A stretch of 64,000 nt of DNA from Fimenecus sp045595185 (GTDB lineage Bacteria > Bacillota > Clostridia > Oscillospirales > Acutalibacteraceae), in the NCBI GenBank assembly GCA_045595185.1, contig JAZNZX010000074.1, forward strand, positions 1-64,000. The letters run 5' to 3'. Position numbers and translations under genes: made by a program. The notes under the pieces are model-generated. The model saw nothing but the letters and a program-made list of their open reading frames with translations. It made no database searches and was not told the origin of the DNA. Shown piece by piece: positions 56,586 through 64,000 of the stretch (its first letter is position 1; every line of letters starts with the position of its first letter).

Positions 56586-58594
56586 CTCTTGCAAAAACTG
56601 CAGGTTTCTGTTTCGGTGTAAACAGAGCTGTTACAATGCTGTATGACCTTGTGGATAAAGGCGAAAATATCTGTACTCTTGGACCTATAATACATAATCC
56701 GCAGGTTATTAGTGACTTGTCATCAAAAGGTGTAAATATCATTGACGATATTAAATCTGTTTCATCTGATAAAAAAGTTGTTATTCGTACTCATGGTGTT
56801 GAGAAATCCGCACTTGATTTCTGTATAGAAAATTCTGTGAATTATATTGATGCAACATGTCCTTTTGTCAAAAAAATTCACAAAATTGTTGAAAAAATTT
56901 CAACAGCAGATTTACCTGTGCTTATTGCGGGGGACAGTAAACACCCTGAAGTCATTGGTATAAAAAGTTATTGCAACGGTGAATGTTATATATTTAATTC
57001 TGCAGAAGAACTTGAAATAATTCTGAAAAACAACACATTTAATCCTACAAACCCTTTTATTGTTGTTTCACAGACAACTTTTAGCATAAAAGAATGGAAA
57101 AAATGTATTAAAATTGTAAATTTGTACTATACAAACGCAATTATTTTTGATACAATATGTAGTGCGACCGAAGAAAGACAGGCAGAAGCATCATTGTTAT
57201 CAAAGAAAAATGACGCTATGATAATAATAGGTGGAAGGGCAAGTTCAAATACTGCAAAGTTAAAAGCAGTCTGCGAACCCAACTGCCCGACTTATTTGAT
57301 TGAAACGGCAGATGAGCTTTTGGACATAGCTCTCTGTGATGTTCAGTCAATAGGCGTTACTGCGGGTGCATCAACTCCCGACAGTATAATTAAGGAGGTA
57401 CTAAAAACTATGTCCGAGAATTTTGAAAACGCAAACACAATTATTAAGGAGGAGACAGCAGGCTTTGAGCAGATGCTTGAGGAATCACTCAGCACTATGA
57501 GTTCTGACCAGAATGTTATCGGTACAGTTGTTGGCTTTACTGCAACTGAAATTCAGGTTGAAATCGCAGGCAGAAAGCATACAGGCTATGTGTCTTTTGA
57601 TGAATATAGTGATGATCCATCAGCTGACCCAAAAGCAGAGCTTAAGGTTGGCGACGAAATCAAGCTTCGCATTATGAAGACAAATGATGTTGAAGGCACA
57701 ATCAAGCTTTCAAAGCGTCTTTATGACCGTGGCGCAATTTGGGATAACCTTGAAGCGGACGATACAATTCACACAGGTGTTGTAACAGGTATCGTTGGCG
57801 ATAACAAGGGTGTATTTGTTCAGGACGGTGCTATTAAGGTATTTGTTCCTGCGTCTCTTGCAAAGCTTAGAAGAAACGATTCTCTTGAAGAACTTGTTAA
57901 GACAACAGTTGAATACAAAATCATCGAAGTTAACAAGATGAGAAGAAAGGTAGTAGGTTCAATCCGTGAGGTTGCTGCTGCTAAGAAAAAGGAAATCGAA
58001 GATGCATTCTGGGCAAATGTTAGTGAAGGTGCAGTTTACACAGGTACAGTAAGAAGTCTTACAAACTACGGTGCATTCGTTGACCTTGGTGGTGTTGACG
58101 GTATGGTACATATCTCAGAACTTTCATGGCAGAGAATCAAGCACCCATCAGAAATCGTTAAGGTTGGCGATACTGTTGAAGTATATGTTAAGGAACTTGA
58201 CGCTGAAAACAAGAAGATTTCTTTAGGCTATAAGAAGGTTGAAGATAATCCATGGGAAATCCTTAAGCGTGATTATCCTGTTGACAGCGAAGTTGAATGC
58301 AAGATTGTAAGCCTTACATCATTCGGTGCTTTTGCACAGATTATTCCTGGTGTTGATGGTCTTATCCACATTTCACAGATTGCTTATAAGCATATCGGCA
58401 CACCTGCTGAAGTTCTTAAGGTTGGTGAAGTTGTTAAGGCAAAGATTATGGAAATCGACTTCGATAAGAAGAGAGTCAGCCTTTCAATCAAAGCACTTCT
58501 TGAACCACCGGTAGCTGAAGAAGCTCCTGTTGAGGAAGCTCCTACTGAAGAAACAGCTCCTGAAGTTGTTGAAGAAGCTCCTGTTGAGGAATAA
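56570..58594 (+). CDS. ispH: IspH-ribosomal protein S1 fusion
   Basis: 674 residues. Residues 1-280 are 4-hydroxy-3-methylbut-2-enyl diphosphate reductase, the last MEP-pathway step, with the three [4Fe-4S] Cys in AGFCFGVNRA (13), DATCPFVKKIH and DTICSATEERQ plus TTFS and the conserved His residues. Residues about 308-650 hold four S1 RNA-binding domains (for example GTVRSLTNYGAFVDLGGVDG), then an acidic EE-AP tail. Such fusions are known from clostridia. An SD AAGGAGG (57392-57398) with an in-frame ATG at 57410 could give the S1 part alone. It overlaps plsC by 16 bases. Confidence 0.96.
   Translation: MQVQITLAKTAGFCFGVNRAVTMLYDLVDKGENICTLGPIIHNPQVISDLSSKGVNIIDDIKSVSSDKKVVIRTHGVEKSALDFCIENSVNYIDATCPFVKKIHKIVEKISTADLPVLIAGDSKHPEVIGIKSYCNGECYIFNSAEELEIILKNNTFNPTNPFIVVSQTTFSIKEWKKCIKIVNLYYTNAIIFDTICSATEERQAEASLLSKKNDAMIIIGGRASSNTAKLKAVCEPNCPTYLIETADELLDIALCDVQSIGVTAGASTPDSIIKEVLKTMSENFENANTIIKEETAGFEQMLEESLSTMSSDQNVIGTVVGFTATEIQVEIAGRKHTGYVSFDEYSDDPSADPKAELKVGDEIKLRIMKTNDVEGTIKLSKRLYDRGAIWDNLEADDTIHTGVVTGIVGDNKGVFVQDGAIKVFVPASLAKLRRNDSLEELVKTTVEYKIIEVNKMRRKVVGSIREVAAAKKKEIEDAFWANVSEGAVYTGTVRSLTNYGAFVDLGGVDGMVHISELSWQRIKHPSEIVKVGDTVEVYVKELDAENKKISLGYKKVEDNPWEILKRDYPVDSEVECKIVSLTSFGAFAQIIPGVDGLIHISQIAYKHIGTPAEVLKVGEVVKAKIMEIDFDKKRVSLSIKALLEPPVAEEAPVEEAPTEETAPEVVEEAPVEE
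57410..58594 (+). CDS. rpsA: Possible separate S1-domain product from an internal start
   Basis: The ATG at 57410 (codon 281 of the fusion) falls exactly at the IspH/S1 boundary and has AAGGAGG 11 bases upstream; the first residues are MSENFENANTIIKE. The product would be a 394-residue four-domain S1 protein. Whether it is used in vivo cannot be told from sequence. Confidence 0.4.
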   Translation: MSENFENANTIIKEETAGFEQMLEESLSTMSSDQNVIGTVVGFTATEIQVEIAGRKHTGYVSFDEYSDDPSADPKAELKVGDEIKLRIMKTNDVEGTIKLSKRLYDRGAIWDNLEADDTIHTGVVTGIVGDNKGVFVQDGAIKVFVPASLAKLRRNDSLEELVKTTVEYKIIEVNKMRRKVVGSIREVAAAKKKEIEDAFWANVSEGAVYTGTVRSLTNYGAFVDLGGVDGMVHISELSWQRIKHPSEIVKVGDTVEVYVKELDAENKKISLGYKKVEDNPWEILKRDYPVDSEVECKIVSLTSFGAFAQIIPGVDGLIHISQIAYKHIGTPAEVLKVGEVVKAKIMEIDFDKKRVSLSIKALLEPPVAEEAPVEEAPTEETAPEVVEEAPVEE

Positions 58595-58628
58595 TATATT
58601 CGGCATTTAGGCCGTAACATTAAATATT

Positions 58629-58665
58629 ACAGGTCAGATGATGCAAAAAACACCATCTGACCTGT
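58629..58665 (+). terminator. Terminator of the rpiR-ispH/rpsA operon
   Basis: 12-bp stem ACAGGTCAGATG/CATCTGACCTGT (58629-58640/58654-58665) followed by TTTTGC. Confidence 0.85.
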
Positions 58666-58687
58666 TTTGCATTGTGAGGAATTCATT

Positions 58688-60412
58688 ATGAAAAAGAGTT
58701 TATCTGTTTTATCAGGACTTGCTGCAGTTGGTACAGCGATTGGTAGCAGTATATTATATTTTAAGAAAAAAGACATATGCCCAAAATGTGAGATAAAAAA
58801 AGCACTTGCAAAAACACAGATTCATTATACAAAGGATGAAATGTATAATAACGGTGCCGGTCTTACACCACCAATGGGTTGGTCAAGCTGGAATATTTTC
58901 CGTCATAATATAAACGAAAATGTTATTCTTGAAATTGCAGAAGCTGTAAAAAAATCAGGACTTGCTGATGCAGGATATGTTTATATCAATCTTGATGACT
59001 GTTGGCAGTCCTCAATGCGTGATGATAATGGAAGAATGCAAGGGGATTTTTCAACTTTTCCACATGGAATTAAATGGCTTGTAGAACAGATAAACGAATT
59101 AGGATTAAAGGTCGGTATTTATTCCTCAAACGGTACACTTACCTGTGAAGATTTACCTGCATCACTTTACAACGAAAGAGTAGATGCCGAAACATTTGCA
59201 GAATGGGGTATCGAATATTTTAAATATGACTATTGTCATCATATTCTAATTCCGACTGACGCACCATATATCGACAGTATTTCAATTATCGGTAATTCTC
59301 TTAATAATGAAATTGTATTCAATGCAAAGGATGCAGTTTTAAAAGGTGATGCAAAGGTTGTTGATGAAGAAAACGGCAAAAGTTATGTAAAAGGTCTTTG
59401 CAGTGGTCTTGGTACACTTGAATTTAATAATATAGAAGTACCGGAAGATGATGAATATGTTTTCACTCTTATTATGCGTAAAAACACTTGTAAAGGTCAA
59501 TTTTGCGTTGTTACAGTAAACGAAACTGATAAATATGACTTCCTTATTGCCGAACAGAAGGCTTTTTCAAGAGAAGGAAGACGACAAATTAAAATTAAAC
59601 TTAAAGCAGGATTAAATAAAATTTCAATTACTAATCCTGTGGCTTCACCTATGGATAGTGCCGCTGTGCAATATGAAAATATGGGTAAAGAGCTTGTAAG
59701 AGCAACAAAAAAATATGCAGAAGAAAACAATTGCCTCGAAAAGAAAATTCTCTATTCAATTTGTGAATGGGGCTGGAACAGACCTTGGAAATGGGGCGGA
59801 AAAGCAGGTAATATTTGGAGAACAACACCTGATATTCAACCACATTGGGCATCTGTTGTCGGTATTTATGAAGTTAATGTAAGACTTGATGAATATGCAA
59901 GACCCGGTGCATTCAATGACCCTGATATGCTTGAAGTGGGCAATGGTAATTTAACATATGAAGAAAACAAATCTCATTTTACATTGTGGTCAATGATGGC
60001 TGCACCGTTGATTTTGGGTAATGACATCCGTAACTTTATTAAGCCTGACGGTACAGTTGATACTGATAATAAAGTTCTACAGATTCTTACAAACAAGGAT
60101 GTAATTGCAATAAATCAGGATAAACTCGGAATTCAATGTAAACGAATTAAAACAGGCTTGAAGGATATTCTTGTTAAGCCACTTGAAAACAATGAGGTTG
60201 CAGTTTGTTTCTTCAATAAATCAAATAAGAAAACAGAAATGACTTGTTCATTTAAAGATATAAAAAATGTTATCAGTGTAACATTACCTGATAACAACAG
60301 TTATATTTGCAAAGAACTCTGGGATAAAACAGAAACTATTGTATCTGATAATCTTACAGCAACTGTTGAGCCTCACGGTGTAAAGGTATTCAGTATTTCT
60401 GCCAACTTATAA
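58688..60412 (+). CDS. Glycoside hydrolase family 27 enzyme with inserted carbohydrate-binding-like domain
   Basis: 574 residues from the ATG at 58688 (GAGG upstream). An N-terminal hydrophobic anchor (about 3-24) is followed by the GH27 barrel: LTPPMGWSSWN, NLDDCWQSSMRD, KVGIYSSNG and the nucleophile Asp in YFKYDYCHH (about 183). The barrel is interrupted at about 200-330 by a beta-rich domain like CBM35/CBM6. It resumes with SICEWGWNRPWKWG and the acid/base Asp of NDPDMLEVGNG (about 420), then a C-terminal beta domain. It is predicted to cleave alpha-galactosides or beta-L-arabinopyranosides at the cell surface. Confidence 0.9.
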   Translation: MKKSLSVLSGLAAVGTAIGSSILYFKKKDICPKCEIKKALAKTQIHYTKDEMYNNGAGLTPPMGWSSWNIFRHNINENVILEIAEAVKKSGLADAGYVYINLDDCWQSSMRDDNGRMQGDFSTFPHGIKWLVEQINELGLKVGIYSSNGTLTCEDLPASLYNERVDAETFAEWGIEYFKYDYCHHILIPTDAPYIDSISIIGNSLNNEIVFNAKDAVLKGDAKVVDEENGKSYVKGLCSGLGTLEFNNIEVPEDDEYVFTLIMRKNTCKGQFCVVTVNETDKYDFLIAEQKAFSREGRRQIKIKLKAGLNKISITNPVASPMDSAAVQYENMGKELVRATKKYAEENNCLEKKILYSICEWGWNRPWKWGGKAGNIWRTTPDIQPHWASVVGIYEVNVRLDEYARPGAFNDPDMLEVGNGNLTYEENKSHFTLWSMMAAPLILGNDIRNFIKPDGTVDTDNKVLQILTNKDVIAINQDKLGIQCKRIKTGLKDILVKPLENNEVAVCFFNKSNKKTEMTCSFKDIKNVISVTLPDNNSYICKELWDKTETIVSDNLTATVEPHGVKVFSISANL

Positions 60413-60803
60413 TTCTTCGCAGAGTTATGAAAATTGCAATCATAAAAAACGATATTGCAAACCAACAAAGTGAAAATTTAAGAGAGATGATTCCCAAAAT
60501 ATTTGCAGGTGAGCCTGTATAATCCCATACACCGAATGAAAAATACTTGTTGACGATTAGTCCGACAGTAAATTCAAGTAAGGTTATCACCATGCAACCT
60601 GCAAGTGCTTTTGATAATATCGATGCGTTTGGAAATGTACGATATATGAGATATAGGGACACAAAAGCTGAACCACCTGTTATTACCATAGACCAATGTG
60701 TAAAACCCCTGAATGCGATTTCTAATAAGCCGTATCCGATTCCACCAATTATAAACAAAAATATACACTTCTCTGAAACTTTCACATTATCACCATCAAA
60801 CAT
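60390..60803 (-). CDS. PF06541-type putative ABC transporter permease
   Basis: 137 residues with four predicted membrane helices. FLFIIGGIGYGLLEIAFRGFTHWSM, AGCMVITLLEFTVGLIVN and FGVWDYTGSPANILGIISLKFSLCWF are hallmarks of this short family, labelled type IV ABC permease-like with no proven transport. Its 3' end overlaps the GH27 3' end by 23 bases (convergent). The ATG has CAGGGA upstream. No ATPase partner is near. Confidence 0.8.
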   Translation of the reverse strand: MFDGDNVKVSEKCIFLFIIGGIGYGLLEIAFRGFTHWSMVITGGSAFVSLYLIYRTFPNASILSKALAGCMVITLLEFTVGLIVNKYFSFGVWDYTGSPANILGIISLKFSLCWFAISFFMIAIFITLRRIISWQKY

Positions 60804-60869
60804 TATTCCCTGAAATTATAATTATATTTTGGGGAATATATCATTATTATACTTTTTAAGGTGAATCAT

Positions 60870-62852
60870 ATGACCGATTTTGAACAGAAAAAATTAAGAG
60901 CCGAACAGCTTCGCAAGGAGCTTAATCATCATATTTACAGATACTATGTTGAGAATGAAAACGACATCGAAGATTACGAATATGATATGCTTATGCGTGA
61001 GCTTGATTCGATTGAAAATGAATATCCTGAATTATTAGCACCTGACTCACCAACACACAGAGTAGGTGGACAGGCTGATACTCTTTTTGAAACAGTAGTT
61101 CATACTGTTAAAATGGAAAGCCTTCAGGATGCGTTTAATCATAGTGAAGTAAGAGATTTTGATAAGAGGGTCAAGGAATATTTTTCAGACGCAGAGTATG
61201 TTGTTGAACCAAAAATTGACGGACTTTCAGTTTCTCTCGAATATACAAACGGTGTCTTCACAAGAGGTTCAACTCGTGGTGACGGTGTACAGGGAGAAGA
61301 TATAACTGCAAATCTTCGTACAGTAAAGTCAATTCCGTTAAGACTCAAAAAGAATATTCCTTTTATTGAGGTTCGTGGTGAGGTTTATATGCCTCGTGAG
61401 GTTTTTCTTAAAATAGTTGAAAAACAGGAGCTTAATGGTGAAAAACCTTTTAAAAACCCAAGAAATGCTGCCGCAGGTAGCTTAAGACAGAAGAACCCTA
61501 AAATTACTGCACAAAGAAACCTTGATATTTATGTTTTTAATATTCAGCAGATTGATGGTGTCGAAATAAAAGGTCATTATGAATCACTTGAGTTCTTAAA
61601 AGAGCTTGGCTTTAAAACAATTCCTTTTTATAACAAATTCAATAATATTGATGAAACAATCAAGGAAATTGAAAGAATAGGTGAAATAAGATATACATTA
61701 CCATTTGATATTGACGGTGCTGTAATCAAGACTGATGATTTTTCAATGCGAGAAGTTATCGGCAGTACTGCAAAATTCCCTAAATGGGCATTGGCTTATA
61801 AATATCCGCCTGAAGAAAAGACGACAAAGCTTATTGATATTGAAATAAATGTTGGCAGAACAGGTGTTTTAACACCGACAGCAGTATTTGAGCCTGTTCT
61901 TGTTGCAGGTTCAACTGTCAGTCGTGCAACACTTCACAATCAGGATTTCATCAGGGAAAAAGGCATAAGAATAGGGGACACAGTTATAATTCGTAAAGCA
62001 GGTGACATTATCCCTGAGGTAGTTTCTGTAAAGGAACACGAAGAAAATGCAGTTCCTTATGAAATGCCGTCATTATGTCCGTCATGTAATTCACCTGTGC
62101 ATCGTGAAGAAGGCGAATCGGCAATTCGTTGCGATAATCCTGACTGCCCTGCACAGTTGTTGCGTGTGCTTATTCATTTCTGTTCTCGTGACGCAATGAA
62201 TATTGAGGGTCTCGGTGACGCTGTTCTTGAAACATTGTTGAATGAAGGCTTGATAAGTAAAATTTCCGACATTTATCATATTGATTATGATAAAATAGCC
62301 GAGCTTGAGGGTATGGGTAAAAAGAGTGCCGACAATATGCGTAAAGCAGTTGAGTTTTCAAAGGAAAATGACCTTTCAAAGCTTATATTCGCATTTGGTA
62401 TTCGTCATATAGGTCAAAAGGCATCAAAATTGCTTTCAGATAGCTTTTTAACAATGGATAATATTGTTACAGCCACGAAAGAACAAATCCTTAATATTGA
62501 AGGTTTTGGAGAAATAATGGCAGATTCAGTCGTTGATTTCTTCTCACTTGAACAGACTAAACAAATGATTGAGGATTTGAAATTATCAGGACTTAATATG
62601 GAAAATAAGCGTGAAATTAGGGATAATCGTTTTGAGGGTATGACTTTTGTCCTTACAGGCACACTGTCAACATATGGCAGAAAAGAAGCACAAGAAATCA
62701 TTGAATCCTTCGGTGGCAAAGCATCTTCATCAGTTTCAAAGAAAACAACTTATGTTTTAGCTGGTGAAGCAGCAGGCTCAAAGCTTCAGAAAGCAAATGA
62801 TTTAGGTGTAACAATTATCAATGAGAAACAGTTTGCTGAAATGATAAAATAA
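60870..62852 (+). CDS. ligA: NAD-dependent DNA ligase
   Basis: 660 residues from the ATG at 60870 (AAGGTGA five bases upstream). Ia domain (HHIYRYYVENENDIEDYEYD), adenylation Lys in VVEPKIDGLSVSLEY (about 112), SLRQKNPK, the OB fold with NVGRTGVLTPTA, a four-Cys zinc finger (CPSCNSPVH and CDNPDCPAQ), HhH motifs and a C-terminal BRCT domain (about 585-660). It seals nicks in replication and repair. Confidence 0.98.
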   Translation: MTDFEQKKLRAEQLRKELNHHIYRYYVENENDIEDYEYDMLMRELDSIENEYPELLAPDSPTHRVGGQADTLFETVVHTVKMESLQDAFNHSEVRDFDKRVKEYFSDAEYVVEPKIDGLSVSLEYTNGVFTRGSTRGDGVQGEDITANLRTVKSIPLRLKKNIPFIEVRGEVYMPREVFLKIVEKQELNGEKPFKNPRNAAAGSLRQKNPKITAQRNLDIYVFNIQQIDGVEIKGHYESLEFLKELGFKTIPFYNKFNNIDETIKEIERIGEIRYTLPFDIDGAVIKTDDFSMREVIGSTAKFPKWALAYKYPPEEKTTKLIDIEINVGRTGVLTPTAVFEPVLVAGSTVSRATLHNQDFIREKGIRIGDTVIIRKAGDIIPEVVSVKEHEENAVPYEMPSLCPSCNSPVHREEGESAIRCDNPDCPAQLLRVLIHFCSRDAMNIEGLGDAVLETLLNEGLISKISDIYHIDYDKIAELEGMGKKSADNMRKAVEFSKENDLSKLIFAFGIRHIGQKASKLLSDSFLTMDNIVTATKEQILNIEGFGEIMADSVVDFFSLEQTKQMIEDLKLSGLNMENKREIRDNRFEGMTFVLTGTLSTYGRKEAQEIIESFGGKASSSVSKKTTYVLAGEAAGSKLQKANDLGVTIINEKQFAEMIK

Positions 62853-62879
62853 TTTTCAAAAAAATTGGGATGTGGAAAA

Positions 62880-64000
62880 ATGAGAATTATGAAAAAGGTT
62901 ATATCACTTGTATTATGTTTAATTTCTGTTTTTACAATTTTTTATTTTAATTCATCAGCAAGTGATGAAAATGTTTTCACTTACTCTGAACTATCAGATG
63001 GTACAATAAAAATTACAAAATATAATGGAAACGAAAAGGAAGTAACTATTCCGGATACTATTGATGATTATTTTGTGACATCTATTGATTTTATGGCATT
63101 TTCCCGTTGCTTTGATATTGAAAAAATAGTGATTGGTAAACATATCAAATCAATAGGTGATGGTGCGTTTTCAAATTGTACATCATTAAAATCAATTGTT
63201 GTTTCAAATGATAATAACACATATTCAGTTAAAGATAATGTGTTGTTTAACAAAAACAAAACTCAAATAATTTGTTATCCTGCTCAAAAAAGTGGTTCAA
63301 CATATATAATGCCTGATTCTGTTGAAACAATAAGTATGAATGCTTTCTCTAAATGTGCTTTTTTAGAAAATGTTGAACTGTCAGATAATTTAAAAGCAAT
63401 TACAATGTATTCATTTGTGAATTGCGAAAAATTAAATTCAATTATTTTGTCTTCAAAATTAGAGAAAATCGAGCAATATGGTATAGATGGTTGTTCAGAA
63501 CAACTTCGCATTTATTATAATGGCAGTAAAGAACAATGGAATAAAATAATTCTTGAAGGAAATAGTAAAGAGCAACTGAATAAAATTGTTGTTTGTAAAG
63601 ATGACGATAAGGACTATACCATTAATTTATCACAAGAAGATGAATTAAGTTATTCCTCAAAGGTTCCGTTTGAACTGAAAGTATCTGATAAAACTGTCAT
63701 AAAAGTTGATGGTGCTCCACAAGGAAATTCTTCAGGTAAATACGAAGTAACTGCTAAAATAACACCATTAAAGTCAGGTGAATGCACAATCAGTGCTGTT
63801 GCTGAAAATGGCTTTGTATTGTGTAATTTTAATTATACAGTTGAAAAATGCTCACATAGTATGGTATTTTCCCAAACGTTAAAAGCTGAAACCTGTACAG
63901 AAGACGGAAAACAATTATTCAAATGTGAATATTGTGACTATACAAAAGAAGAAATCGTAAAGTCAACGGGTCATTCAATGGGTGATTGGAATGTTGAGGT
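62880..64000 (+). CDS. Secreted BspA-type leucine-rich-repeat protein (3' end outside window)
   Basis: First 373 codons; the frame is open to the window edge. Sec signal peptide (MRIMKKVISLVLCLISVFTI to NSSA, cleaved near residue 27). Then LRR_5 repeats: TSIDFMAFSRCFDIEKIVIG, KSIGDGAFSNCTSLKSIVV, TISMNAFSKCAFLENVEL. A linker is followed by Cys-pair modules (CSHSMVFS, CTEDGKQLFKCEYC, STGHSMGDW) typical of large surface proteins in gut clostridia. Probably an adhesin or wall protein; no enzyme domain is seen in this part. Confidence 0.88.
   Translation, partial: MRIMKKVISLVLCLISVFTIFYFNSSASDENVFTYSELSDGTIKITKYNGNEKEVTIPDTIDDYFVTSIDFMAFSRCFDIEKIVIGKHIKSIGDGAFSNCTSLKSIVVSNDNNTYSVKDNVLFNKNKTQIICYPAQKSGSTYIMPDSVETISMNAFSKCAFLENVELSDNLKAITMYSFVNCEKLNSIILSSKLEKIEQYGIDGCSEQLRIYYNGSKEQWNKIILEGNSKEQLNKIVVCKDDDKDYTINLSQEDELSYSSKVPFELKVSDKTVIKVDGAPQGNSSGKYEVTAKITPLKSGECTISAVAENGFVLCNFNYTVEKCSHSMVFSQTLKAETCTEDGKQLFKCEYCDYTKEEIVKSTGHSMGDWNVE

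Noticed and set aside
60547..60813. Plus-strand frame after the GH27 gene
   Set aside because: Antisense to the PF06541 membrane protein, which has the coherent helix pattern and SD.

Overview
The window is low-GC, densely coded bacterial chromosome of the Clostridia type, most like a gut Oscillospiraceae/Ruminococcaceae lineage. The reasons are an alpha/beta small acid-soluble spore protein, SpoIVB and a PdaA-like deacetylase (a spore former), a T-box-controlled thrS, an HprK-MurB-RapZ-WhiA cluster, an IspH-S1 fusion protein, DUF1540 and PadR/permease-prefix genes. The genus is an inference. Almost everything is core genome. I see no prophage, CRISPR array, rRNA, tRNA, IS transposase or recognisable defence island.

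Layout. 1-14560 runs mostly on the minus strand: a cut PHP phosphoesterase, a metallophosphoesterase sharing a transcript with T-box-regulated thrS, a PadR regulator with two paralogous one-pass membrane proteins, a decayed YgjP-like gene, a GNAT acetyltransferase preceded by a possible leader peptide, a P-loop kinase, an MBL-fold hydrolase, 3-methyladenine glycosylase I, a large MFS transporter, and MmcQ/TrmL. This is the least conserved part and holds most of the intergenic repeats. 14717-16063 is a short sporulation/envelope patch. 16208-22961 is one tightly packed operon: hprK-murB-rapZ-whiA-two signal peptidases-rbgA-rnhB-yraN. 23020-29957 holds thrC, DUF1540, a metallophosphoesterase, tig, clpP, clpX and an EamA exporter. 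30048-36663 holds a polyprenyl sugar transferase, a degenerate LCP-like protein, a transglutaminase-like protein, the folate genes folE-folP-folB-folK and a zinc-ribbon exonuclease.

37214-39472 is the serine operon serC-serA (minus strand). 39747-47416 is lon-engB-lysA-dnaE, followed by pfkA-aroK and spoIVB. ackA (minus) and tmcAL (plus) face away from each other. 53136-58594 is rpiR-like/baiN-like/cmk/plsC/ispH-rpsA. The window closes with a membrane-anchored GH27 enzyme, a small PF06541-type membrane protein, ligA and the start of a secreted BspA-type leucine-rich-repeat protein.

The most interesting non-coding signals are four. First, a MITE-like family of intergenic elements has a conserved asymmetric pair of end motifs and shared internal modules. 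Second, a 48-bp direct repeat brackets the thrS T-box leader and its promoter. Third, one compact terminator/promoter module is used in three neighbouring intergenic gaps. Fourth, a 12-codon putative leader peptide and a strong hairpin lie ahead of the GNAT gene. None of these proves a new system. The PadR/permease-prefix trio is the best candidate for an uncharacterised protein module.
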